In this document: piece after piece, positions 36,434-45,930 of the stretch
Layout of the letters: each line of letters starts with the position of its first letter
How positions within the stretch are numbered: the stretch's first letter is position 1
DNA from: Erinaceus europaeus
Lineage: Eukaryota > Chordata > Mammalia > Eulipotyphla > Erinaceidae
Assembly: GCF_950295315.1 (NCBI RefSeq)
Contig: NC_080164.1
Coordinates: 10,629,990 to 10,693,989 of the forward strand
DNA length: 64,000 nucleotides
Direction of reading: 5' to 3'
Program-made: the position numbers and the translations under genes
Notes under the pieces: generated by a model
Told to the model about the DNA's origin: nothing
What the model saw: only the letters and a program-made list of their open reading frames with translations
Databases searched by the model: none

Positions 36434-36503
36434 GGCCCCTGCAGCGGCTGGGCTCCTCGCCTCCTGACTCCCACAGACTGAGCTCCAGTGCCCTGAGATG
36501 GAA
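36434..36503 (-). other. APOB: APOB 5' untranslated region (start inferred)
   Basis: This stretch lies between the TATA-predicted start and the initiator ATG. No upstream ATG is present on the sense strand, and the start context is GGGGCCATGG, a strong Kozak match. The 5' end is inferred, not observed. Confidence 0.6.
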
Positions 36504-36528
36504 ATGCACTGCCAACGCCCGCACCCTG

Positions 36529-36600
36529 TTTATACCTTAGGGCCAGGAGGGCGCATTGCAAAAGGGTCAAAGGACGTCCCTGGACTGTTTGCTTTTCCAC
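36529..36600 (-). promoter_or_regulatory. APOB: APOB proximal promoter with TATA, C/EBP-like and HNF4-like sites
   Basis: Seen: a TATAAA box (minus strand, 36529-36534). Upstream of it are ATTGCAAAA (36555-36563, C/EBP-like) and the adjoining DR1-like GGGTCAAAGGACG (36564-36576, HNF4/nuclear-receptor type). TGTTTGC (36586-36592, FOXA-like) lies further upstream. The order and sequence resemble the human APOB proximal element, where HNF4 and C/EBP sites adjoin and drive liver and intestine expression. A start site near 36500-36505 is inferred from TATA spacing. Confidence 0.75.
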
Positions 36601-36845
36601 AGCCCCAGCAGCTCTGATCCTCTGCGCTGGAGGAGGGGGCCCAGGAGCTCTGTGCGGGACCACATCTCGGGGGTCTGGCCCATGGCTGGTCAGTGTTCTG
36701 GGATCTCAGACGGTGGGCCTGAGGCCTGAGGAGGTGGTCTGGGGGCAAAGCCACTCCTCCTGCACTGCCTTCAGTCTTTCTGAAGGGCCAGTTCTCAACA
36801 GCATCTAGGTTGAACATGTCCACCTGTTCCTGTTCCTCTCTTCCA

Positions 36846-36978
36846 CTCTCCTCTCCTCTCCTCTCCTCTCCTCTCCTCTCCTCTCCTCTCCTCTCCTCTC
36901 CTCTCCTCTCCTCTCCTCTCCTCTCCTCTTTTCCTCTCCTCTCCTCTCTTCTCATTTCTTCTCCTCTCCTCTCTTTTC
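36846..36978. repeat. (CTCTC)n pentanucleotide microsatellite upstream of the APOB promoter
   Basis: About 17 perfect 5-bp units (36846-36929), then imperfect pyrimidine to 36978. About 310 bp upstream of the TATA box; the minus strand is all purine. Confidence 0.96.
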
Positions 36979-37012
36979 TTTTGTGACATGTTTGCAGCTT
37001 TGTTCCTCCCCT

Positions 37013-37160
37013 ATTTTTTAAAATAATTGCATTCACTTACTATGTATTGGGCAGAGTAAGAGGGAAGTGGCAGCCAGCCAGAGGGACACCTGCAGAGCTG
37101 CTTCACTGCTCTTGAAGCTTTCTCCCTGCAGGTGGGGCGAGGAGTATGCACGGCACCAGG
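37013..37160 (-). repeat. SINE-A short, truncated
   Basis: GGGACACCTGCAGAGC, TCTTGAAGCTTTCTCCCTGC; the B box and head side is decayed. Confidence 0.75.
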
Positions 37161-37254
37161 CGCAACACCTCCCAGTCTCTCTCTGTCTCTGACTCTCTTT
37201 GCAGAGTTAGGTCCTCGTGCATGTGTGATTTTGCTACTCCCAAGTCATTTTTTC

Positions 37255-37375
37255 CAGAGAGAGAGAGAGAAGAAAACAGATAAGAGAGAGTAACACAGCA
37301 GGGCACTGAGCCAAGGTACCCCCTGTGTGGTGCAAGGTCCCAAGCTGAGTCCCCTACATGGCAAAGCAGCCACAC
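37255..37375 (-). repeat. SINE-C
   Basis: GA run, CACAGCAGGGCACTGAG, TACATGGCAAAGCAGCC. Confidence 0.5.
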
Positions 37376-37776
37376 GCCCTGTGCATAAATCACTTCTTCA
37401 GCTACCTTTTCTTTGCGCTGTGTGTGGCGCCCCTCATTCTGGGAAGCGCTTTGTTGATGTGGGTCACCTCTCTTCTTGGCGCCTCCAGGACCTTTAGCCC
37501 TGGCGTCTGCCTGTGGCCTCTGCAGAGGTCATTCTACAGTGCAGCTCACATGGAAGTGGTTAGGAAGGGACTGTGTTGGGGGAAACAGACTCCTGAGGCA
37601 TTCTTCTTCTTTCGCATTCTTTCTTTTTTCCTTTTTTATTGGGGAAGATCAAAGTTTTATAGTAAGTATGGTTGTTGACACATGGGAAAAACTTCTCACC
37701 TTCTCACTCTCTACCCAGCCTAGGACCCCTCCACCATCAGGCACAAGGACCTGAAAAGACACCCCCCCCCCACCAA

Positions 37777-38536
37777 GAGCCTTTTATTTTGGTGTATTTT
37801 GTGACACACCAAACTCAGTCCAAATTCTACTTTGTGTTTCCTTTCTGTTCTTATTTTCCAGTTTTTTTTTCCTTTTGGGGGGAATTAATGGTTGACAGTC
37901 AATAGTAAAATACGACAGTTTGTACATGTGTAACATTTCTCAGCTTTCCACATAACAACACAACACCTGCTAGGTTCTCCTCTGCCATCATGTTCCAGGA
38001 TCTGAACCCTACACATCCCAGAGTCCTTCACTTTGGTGCAATACACCAACTCCAGTCCAAGTTCTGTTTTGTGTTTTCCCTTCTGTTCTTATTTTTCAAC
38101 TTCTGTCTATGAGTGACATCATCCCATATTTATCCTTCTCTTTCTGACTTATCTCACTTAGAATTCTTTCAAGCTTCCTCCAAGATGAGGTGAAGAAATG
38201 AATGCACCATTTTCCATAGCTGAGTAGTATTCCATTGTGTATACAGACTATAGTTTTCTCAGCCATCCATCTGATGTTGGACACCCAGGTTGCTTCCAGG
38301 TTTTGGCTATTACAATTAGTGCTACTGTGAACAATGGTATATACAGATCTTTTCAGATGGGTGTGTTGGATTCCCTTGAATATTTTCCCAGGACAATATT
38401 TCTAGCCTAATGAGAGTTCTCTAGACTCTCCATAGGGGTGGGGCCAGTTTACATTCCCACCAGCAATACAGGAGGCTTCCTTAGCCCCCTCAGCTCAAAT
38501 CAGTTCAGCAACCATTTCTTTCTGTCTGTGACATGC
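37777..38536 (-). repeat. L1-like 3' end, with a second older fragment
   Basis: The main copy is 37880-38536: GGAATTAATGGTTGACAGTC, CTATGAGTGACATCATCCC, GAGTAGTATTCCATTGTG, TTCCCACCAGCAATA. A fragment of the same family lies at 37777-37870. Confidence 0.85.
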
Positions 38537-38709
38537 TAACATAGCTTTTAAAAGGTTTTGTTGATTTATTTTTATGAGAGGGAAGGGGGGAGGGAGGAGG
38601 GTACTACTCAACTTTGGTTACTGTTTTTTTTTTCTCTTTTTTTGCTAGTGCATTTGCTGTATACTTTCAGGGATCATTTCTATAGTATGTTGCTGTATGA
38701 TAAATATGA

Positions 38710-38752
<43 letters not shown>
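38710..38752. repeat. (TA)n microsatellite
   Basis: About 20 units, followed by a GA run to 38785. Confidence 0.95.
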
Positions 38753-38755
<3 letters not shown>

Positions 38756-38789
38756 AGATAGAGATAGAGAGAGAGAGAGAGAGAAAGAA

Positions 38790-38880
38790 TAAAAGAGAAC
38801 AGAACACTGAAACTTCCTCCAGTGCGGTGGAGTCTGTGTACATGCCAGAGCAGTGAGCTGTTTCACCAGCCAGGGTAGAT
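38790..38880 (-). repeat. SINE-C
   Basis: GAACACTGAAACTTCCTCC, AGTGCGGTGGAGTC, GCAGTGAGCTGTTTCACC. Confidence 0.6.
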
Positions 38881-40024
38881 TAATGTCACTATTAAACTGA
38901 CCTTTTAAAGTCATTACAGTGACTTCAGCCCAGGACTGTCCCCATCTCTATGCCACTGACTGGGGCAAAGTCTGGAAAAAGAAATTCCCCCTGTCCAAAT
39001 GTCCATCTCTCTCATTGTCCTCTCTCCCATGAAAATCCACAAAGTCATTCAGAAAGGAATCTGAGGGGGCTGGGGTATGGTTCACCTGTTGGGGGTGTGC
39101 ACACAACCTCGGGTTGGTCGGGACCTGGCACCGCATGGGAGTGGCTATAGCAGCAGAGGAAGCTCTGATACTGTGGACTCTCTGCTTCTCTTTTGTTTTG
39201 TTTTTTCCTCTCTGTCTCTGTCTGAATGAAAATGCTGCCATGGAGTGGTGAGATCATTCACATGGACGGCCCAAGCTGCAGTAAATCAGTCAGTTACTCA
39301 GTCAATCAGTCAGTCAGATGAAATTAATAACTTGGATGCAAGGCAATCTTGTGGAATGTTGGGGTATCCCTGAGTTGAATGTCTCTGTCTTTGAAGGAGA
39401 AATTCTATGACTTTCTGGAAGATTCTGAGTCCAGTTTCTCTTCCCTGCTCTGAGTTTCTCTGGAAAGTGGCTGGTGCTGGTGCTGGTGCTGGGTGCTGGG
39501 TGTCTCTCTGTAGGACTTCCCACCCTCTGATGGGGTCAAGTGTATCAGGGCAAATGTTAACTTAAATTCACTCCCAGGAATGCTGTAAGGATTATCGTAT
39601 GAATTTTTTCCTGACACTTAAAACTCATGCTGATACTCCTATAATCTTAAAATCTTGTAAACTGCTATAACATCACTGAAAAAATATATATATAATTTTT
39701 TTTTCCCAAAGGACTGTGAGAAAAAGTTACTTGGAACTCTAGTATCCTTGGGACCCCAGATGTCCTCGTTCTTCCCTTTTCTTTCTATAAAAAAGAGTCT
39801 CACTTTTCTCTCCACATAAGTCCTGAATTTAAAGTTGGATTTATTTCTACAAGAGACAATGAAAAGGATCAGGAGTCAGGGTGTCTTGGAGCATAAACCA
39901 CTCATGGGACAGAGGAAATGCCGGACCAGTGAGGCCGATGGAGGAAAGAAATTCAGGAATATCGCACTCAAAGATACCTGGGCTTGAACCCTGCCTGGGT
40001 CTCTTGTGAACTTTACAACTTTAT
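38881..40024. other. Repeat-poor intergenic stretch
   Basis: Only small simple repeats: CAGT near 39285-39315 and CTGGTG near 39470-39500. No gene seen. Confidence 0.5.
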
Positions 40025-40233
40025 TTTAAAATATTTTATTCATTTATTTATTGGGTAGAGACAGAGAAATTGAGGGAAGGGGAGACAGAGAGGGAAAGAG
40101 AGAGACACAAGCAGCACTGCTTAGTCGGTCATGAAGCTTCTTCCTCACGGGTGTGGACCCTGGACTTGAACTGGGGTCCTTGCTCATTGTAACATGTGTA
40201 CTCTAGTGGGCGCGCCACTCACTGCCCAACCCC
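40025..40233 (-). repeat. SINE-A short
   Basis: TTTATTGGGTAGAGACAG, GTCATGAAGCTTC, TGAACTGGGGTCC. Confidence 0.85.
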
Positions 40234-40284
40234 TGACTGCACTTTCCCAGACTTCCATTTACTCACCTCTTAAACCTTGGCTGA

Positions 40285-40714
40285 TTTAGGTCCATGATTG
40301 GTCAACAATTTGTTTAGCTTTATATGTTAACTCTCTTTTCAGCCACCAGGGTCCAGATGCTAGCATGATGCCAACCAGACTTCCCTGGACAGACAACCCC
40401 ACCAATGAGTCCTGGAGCTCCGCTTCCCAGAGTCCCACCCTACTAGGGAAATAGAGAGACAGGCTGGGAGTATGGATTGACCAGTCACTGCCAATGTTCA
40501 GTGGGGAAGCAATTACAGAAACCAGATCTTCCACCTTCTGCATCCCACAATGACCTTGGGTCCATACTCCCAGAGGGTTAAAGAACAGGAAAGCTATCAG
40601 GGGAGGGGATGGGATACAGAGTTCTGTTGGTAGGAATTGTGTGGAGTTGCACCCCTTTTATCCTATGGTTTTGTTAATGTCTCCTTTTCTAAATAAAAAA
40701 AAAAGGAAAAAAGA
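40285..40714 (+). repeat. R1 repeat with near-perfect target duplication
   Basis: Starts TTTAGGTCCATGATTGG inside the longer family sequence and ends in an A-rich tail. Flanked by AAACCTTGGCTGA (40272-40284) and AAACCTGGGCTGA (40715-40727). The truncated 5' end, A tail and duplications are signs of LINE-type insertion. Confidence 0.92.
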
Positions 40715-40807
40715 AAAACCTGGGCTGAAAGTACCTACTTCCTAGAACAGGTTTGTGAGAATTCCCTGAAAAAGGTCTGGCCTAAACAGACACTCAATAA
40801 AGGACAA

Positions 40808-40936
40808 AAAGGATGACAGAGGACCTAGTGGGGGTTGTACTGTTATATGGAAAACTGAGAAATATTATGCATGCACAAACTATTGTATTTACTGTCAAAT
40901 GTAAAACATTAATTCCCCAATAAAGAAATTAAAAAA
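40808..40936 (+). repeat. L1-like 3' end, 129 bp, with target duplication
   Basis: Very short 5'-truncated copy ending CCCCAATAAAGAAATT plus poly(A). Flanked by AAAGGACAA at 40799-40807 and 40937-40945. Confidence 0.85.
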
Positions 40937-40945
40937 AAAGGACAA

Positions 40946-41569
40946 CTTGTGTTTATGATGGATGAGGGTAGAATTAGCATCTGGAGGATATGGGCTTGAA
41001 CTAGCTCACTGTGTGTGCCTGTGTGTGCTCATGTGCTTGTGTGTACAGAGGGTAGAGGAGAACATACAAGAACCCAGGCAGAGGACAGGGAGTGGGGTCA
41101 GAGCAGGACATCCAGAGGGTTCCAGGAGTTTACAGCTGGTCCCCACCCTGCCTCTTGGGATTTCTGCCATGTCTGGGGGAGTTGAGACCACTTCCCTTTC
41201 CAGGGAAGAGAGGTCTTTCTCCAGCAGGTAAATAAGTGACTCTAGCAGAGACACTTTCTGGTGTCCCAGAGACTAATCTCAGCTAGTGGCTGTGACTTAA
41301 TCAACTCGTGAAGGCAACACCCGGTTGGTTGAGCCATTGGTTCTGAGTCACCACAGAACCCTGGTCACCCATTATCTGGTCATGTGACTGTGGAATTTCA
41401 AGGAATTCATTAAGGTCCCGGGCAAGGGGAGCCTCCCGAAGTGAAACCATGCCTTCTGTGTGTCTAGAGGTTCCCGGTCAAGTTCAGGGCACAGTGGACC
41501 CAATTATACTGGATTCAGGGTCATTCACAGGCTGAGACAGGTGTCCCGTGTGTTTGTCTTTGTTTTTGT
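40946..41569. other. Unassigned intergenic DNA
   Basis: No recognisable repeat or gene. Confidence 0.45.
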
Positions 41570-41728
41570 TTTTGTTTTTGTGATAGGGGCAGAGAAGGAA
41601 AGAGGCAGAGAGGGCTGAAGAGACTCCAGAAGTGGAACTTCCCTCAGTGCAGTGGGGGCTGGGTTCCAACCTGGGTTGGCACATGACAAAGCAGTGAGTT
41701 ATCCAAGTGAGCTCTCTCGCCAGCCTAA
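41570..41728 (-). repeat. SINE-C, clearest copy
   Basis: GAGACTCCAGAAGTGGAACT, AGTGCAGTGGGGGCTGGGTT, CATGACAAAGCAGTGAG, GTGAGCTCTCTCGCCAGCC. Confidence 0.65.
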
Positions 41729-41827
41729 TGTCCAGGATGGAACTCTCTCAATACAAACGGATGAATCTCAGTGAGGCTCATTGCTGCTAGAAATTCAAGC
41801 ACAGTGACTGTGATGCTAAATAATTTC

Positions 41828-41955
41828 TTTCCTCCCTCCCTCCCTCCCTCCCTCCCTCCCTCCCTCCCTCCCTTCTTTCCTTCTCTCCTTCCTTCCTTCC
41901 TTCCTTCCTTCCTTCCTTCCTTCCTTCCTTCCTTCCTTCCTTCCTTCCTTCCTTT
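41828..41955. repeat. (CCCT)n(CCTT)n polypyrimidine tract
   Basis: About 128 bp with no purine. Confidence 0.96.
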
Positions 41956-41957
41956 CT

Positions 41958-42213
41958 TCTGCCTCCAGGGTTCTAGCATTATGAATCCACTGCTCCTAGT
42001 GGCCATTTTTTTTTCTCTGTTTTATTGGATAAGAGAGAGAGAGAGGAATTGAGAAGGCAGTGGAGATAGAGAGGGAGAGAGAGAGATAGACACATGCAGA
42101 CTTGTTCCACTGCTTATGAAATGAGTGGGGGCTCAAACTGGATCCTGGCACAAGTCCCTGAACCTCGCACTACGTGCGCTTAGCTTAACCAGGTGCACCA
42201 CTGCCCAGCCCTC
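41958..42213 (-). repeat. SINE-A long with extension
   Basis: Extension TATGAATCCACTGCTCCTAG, then the body without most of the hairpin, CTGGATCCTGGCAC and CTACGTGCGCTTAGC. Confidence 0.85.
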
Positions 42214-42436
42214 TCTAAATAATTCTTTCTAGTGATGTAACACAAGCAAACAAAAAAACCCTTTGGGAAAAGGGTTTTTGGATTTGGGAAAGAGGATCAA
42301 CCAACCAACCAACCAACCAAACAAACAAAACCCAGAACCCCAGTCTTATTATTTTATTATCATTATCTCTCTGGAACTTGACTATTTACCAAACACCAGA
42401 AAATCTGTAAGTCATTGCAATAATTGATGCTTACAT

Positions 42437-43012
42437 TTTTTTTTACTGATTTAATTATGATCAACAAGTACCTTGGATAAGAGGGGTACCATTCCACAAA
42501 ATTCCCACCACCAGAGTTTCACATACCATCCCCTCTATTGGAAGCTGTCCTGTCTCTCCAGACAATACCTTTAGCTTACCTGCATGTTAGTTATCAGGCT
42601 TAAGCAAAAATTAGTAAAATCATGGGCTCCCTTAGAATATACCTAAAATAGACTTCCTGGCTTTTTCCAAAATGGAGACCCCTCAAAACTCATTTGCTCT
42701 ATTCTTACCTCTAGATTGCTGATTATTAAACAATTTGTTCTGCTTTATATCTTTTTTAGCCACCAAGTTGCAGATAATACCCTGATGTCAACGTGAATTC
42801 CCTGGGCACATGACCTCACCAATATATCCTGGAACCTCACCTCTCCAGAGCCCTGCCCTACTAGGGAAAGACAGAAACAGACTGGGGGTATGGATCGACC
42901 TGCCAACACCCATGTTCAGCAGAGAGAAGCAACTACAGAAGTCAGGCCTCCCACCTTCTGTACTTCATAATGATCCTGGGTCCATATTCCCAGAGGGATA
43001 AAGAATAGGATA
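42437..43012 (-). repeat. R1 repeat with internal inversion (twin-priming structure)
   Basis: The 3' segment is on the minus strand (poly(T) at 42437, to about 42546). The adjoining upstream segment is inverted to the plus strand (42547-43012) and ends AGAATAGG. The two pieces meet at adjacent positions of the family sequence. Confidence 0.85.
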
Positions 43013-43270
43013 TTTAACTTTTACGAATGCTCTTGCTTAATATTCAAAAGGAAGCCCTTGCAGACTAAATAATTCAACCAGTATGCAGATATGTAAAGAA
43101 GCCAGGACCAAATTCCATCTGATTCATCAGGTCCTACTGTCTTTGTTATCTAAGCAGAGCTGTCTTCAAGGAGGATTGCAAATGTGTACGAAGATCATAT
43201 GTGCAACATATGGTATCACAGAGACTCTGGGCATGCACACTCAGGTCACCCTCTCTCTAGAGACAAACAA

Positions 43271-43482
43271 GCGGGGTCATGTGGTGATGTACCTCGTTGA
43301 GATCATATGTTCCAGTGTGCAAGGACCCAGGTTCAAGCCCCTGGTCCCCACCTGCGGGGAAAAGATATGCAAGTGGTGAAGCAGTGCTGCAGGCGTCTCT
43401 CTGTCTCTCTCCCTCTCTATATCCCACTCCTCTCTCGATTTCTGGCTGTCTCTATCCAGTAAATAAAGATAATAAACAATTA
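43271..43482 (+). repeat. SINE-A short, first of a tandem pair
   Basis: TGTGGTGATGTACCTCGTTG, B box GGTTCAAGCCCC, GATATGCAAGTGGTGAAGC, tail AGTAAATAAAGATAATAAAC. Confidence 0.9.
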
Positions 43483-43486
43483 AAAG

Positions 43487-43711
43487 GGGCTGGGTGGTGG
43501 CGCACCTGGTTGAGTGCACATGTTACAGTGCTCAAGGACCTGGGTTCGAACCCTCGGTTCCCACCTGCAAGGGGAAAGCTTTGCAAGTGGTGAAGCAGTG
43601 CTGCAGGTGTCTCTCTTTCTCTCTCCCTCTCTATCTCCCCTACCCTCTCAATTTCTGGCTGTCTCTATCCAATAAAGATATTTAAAAAATTTAAAAAACA
43701 AACAAAAAAGA
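43487..43711 (+). repeat. SINE-A short, second of a tandem pair
   Basis: Excellent head GGGGCTGGGTGGTGGCGCAC and intact B box GGTTCGAACCC. It starts within the tail of the previous copy. Confidence 0.95.
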
Positions 43712-43792
43712 GAGAAATAAGTACATGTCTTATTGACAATAGTAGCAATTACTCATGGCTTTCCAGTTTGTTAAAGACTGTCATTCCATTCT

Positions 43793-43994
43793 TTCTTTTT
43801 TTTATCCTTTTGCTTTTTCTTTCTTTCTGACAGTGGGTGAAAAAAATTGGGATAGGGAGAGAGAGATTGAGAAAAAAAAAATAGCAGCTCTGCTTCACCC
43901 CTCATGAAGCTTCCCACTGCAGGCGGGTCTTGAACCCTGGTCCTCTTATGTGATAATGCCTGCACTGTACTGGGTGAACCACAACCTAGCGTCT
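43793..43994 (-). repeat. SINE-A short
   Basis: CCTCATGAAGCTTCCCACTG, TCTTGAACCCTGGTCC, CTGGGTGAACCACAACC. Confidence 0.85.
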
Positions 43995-44474
43995 TGTTTC
44001 ATTCTTCCTAAACTCCTTCAGAGAGAGGAAGTCCGTGCTGTACCCACCTCCTCAGGAAGTGAGCTGCTACAGTTCTCTCTCTCTCTCTGAGCTGCTGAGT
44101 CTCAGAGCTGCATACCTTCTTTTTCAAAAGCACGTGTCACAAAGAATTCAGGATCTCTTCGTATTCTTTCAGAGACTTAGGACTTGGCATGGAAAAGCAG
44201 AACACCTGAGTTTGAATTCGCACTCACCTAGTTATCTTCCAGGTGGTTGTAGAAAGTCACTTAGCTCACGTATCTCACCTGTGGGAAAGATCGTGAAAAC
44301 GGACAGGTTTTCAGAAGAAGGAAACGGGGCCCATTGGTGGCTTAACTGCCTTGGATACCATCCAGATCTCTCATGAAAGCTGCTGAGGGAGGTGCTTCCA
44401 TGTGCCGAAGTCCCTGTGATCATGGCTAATTGGATGTTTTCTTGATGTGAGTGTAACCCACTCCAATAACCCTC
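43995..44474. other. Unassigned intergenic DNA
   Basis: No recognisable repeat or gene. Confidence 0.45.
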
Positions 44475-44747
44475 TTCTTTTTTATATATTTGTTTATATA
44501 TTTTCCCTTTTGTTGCCCTTTTATTAGTGTTGTTATTGATGTTTCTGTTGTTAGGACAGAAAGAAGTGGAGAGAGGAGGGGAAGACAGAGAGGGGGAAAG
44601 AAAGATAGATACCTGCAGACCTGCTTCACTGCCTGTGAAGCGACTCCCCTGCAGGTGGGGAGCTGGGGGCTTGAACCGGGATCCTTATGCTAGTCCATGT
44701 GCTTTATGCCATGTGCGCTTAACCCGCTGCGCTACCGCCTGACTCCC
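44475..44747 (-). repeat. SINE-A long
   Basis: CCCTTTTGTTGCCC tail complement, GCCTGTGAAGCGACTCC, GGGATCCTTATGC, AACCCGCTGCGCTACCGC. Confidence 0.94.
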
Positions 44748-45084
44748 TAATAAACTCCTCGTCTTAAACGTCTCCATACATTTCCTCCAAATAGCTAAAC
44801 CAGACTCTGGCCCAGAATGTTAGCCCAGTAGGTCTGGTCATGCAAAAGCCACTAAGTTCTTTGTCCTCCCTGGCCTCACGTCATGGTCTTTGCATTGTCA
44901 GATCTACTGGGTGAACTCTCTGGATTGTGAGCAGTGCTCACAGGAATGTCCCTAAGAGTGAGTCAGCAGGGAGTGATGTCCGCCCTCTCATTCTCTCTCT
45001 GCAGACCAGGTCTTGGGAAGGAGTCTCTTTTCTCCTGTTCCTGCTTCTCCTCCTCTTTTTCTTTTTTCCTCCTCATTTTTTTTT

Positions 45085-45225
45085 GAAGAGAGAGAGTCTT
45101 TGAAATATATATATATATATATGGAGAGAGAGATATCACACCACTGAAGTATCCTTCAGTGTGGGGTTTGGGCTCATACTTAGGTCACACACATAACAAA
45201 ATGACAAACTGTCCACGTGAACTGC
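45085..45225 (-). repeat. SINE-C
   Basis: A TA run, CACACCACTGAAGTATCCTT, CACATAACAAAATGACAAAC. Confidence 0.5.
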
Positions 45226-45357
45226 TTTACTCTTTACAAGTCACTGCCCCTGACTGACCCATAGGCAACACACATATGTAGCTTCATTTGGAGACATTCA
45301 GTATAAAATGGTACAGTGAGGTCATTAATTTGAGTCAAGCTATTCCTTTTGACTCTT

Positions 45358-45525
45358 ACATATTTTATTTTATTTTATTTTATTTTATTTTATTTTATTT
45401 TATTTTATTTTATGTATTACTGAGCACTATTCAACCTTGAAGCATGGTAGTGGAGACTGAACCTGGGAACTCAGAGCCTTGGGCATAAAAATATTTTACA
45501 TAGCCATTATGCTATCTCTGTAGCC
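45358..45525 (-). repeat. SINE-B with (TTTTA)n tail
   Basis: TTTTA pentamers at 45362-45413, then TGAAGCATGGTAGTGG, ACTGAACCTGGGAACTC and CATAGCCATTATGCTATC. Confidence 0.85.
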
Positions 45526-45723
45526 CACTTTTTTTTTTTAAAACCTGGAGATTCTAGTTCATGAAAGTGATGGATATCTGAGTTATCTAGTTTCTTCACC
45601 CTTATTTCATTAGTAACACAGCTATGTCTCCTGACGACAGGTCAATGGAATCTTGGCTCTGTTACGCTCAGAGAAGCTAGCCCCTGCCTGAGAGGGGTAA
45701 GGAGGCTAAAGAGTAAGATAACT

Positions 45724-45930
45724 CAGGGCCAGGTGGTGCACCTGGTTAAACATACACAGTACAGTGTGCAAGGACCCGAGTTCAAATCCCCAGTCCCCAT
45801 CTTCGGGGGAAAGCTTTACAAGTGGTTAAGCAGAGTTTCAGTTGTCTCTCTGTCTCTGTCTCTCTCTCTCTTTCCCCCTCCCCTCTCAATTTCTGTCTCT
45901 ATCATAAATAAATAAAGGTATTTAAGAAAA
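45724..45930 (+). repeat. SINE-A short with near-perfect target duplication
   Basis: CAGGGCCAGGTGGTGCACC head to a poly(A) tail. Flanked by AAGAGTAAGATAA and AAGAGTCAGATAA. Confidence 0.88.

Noticed and set aside
43487..43560. A and B boxes that look like a tRNA gene
   Set aside because: Part of a SINE head; the sequence does not fold as a full tRNA with an anticodon arm, and the same head recurs many times.
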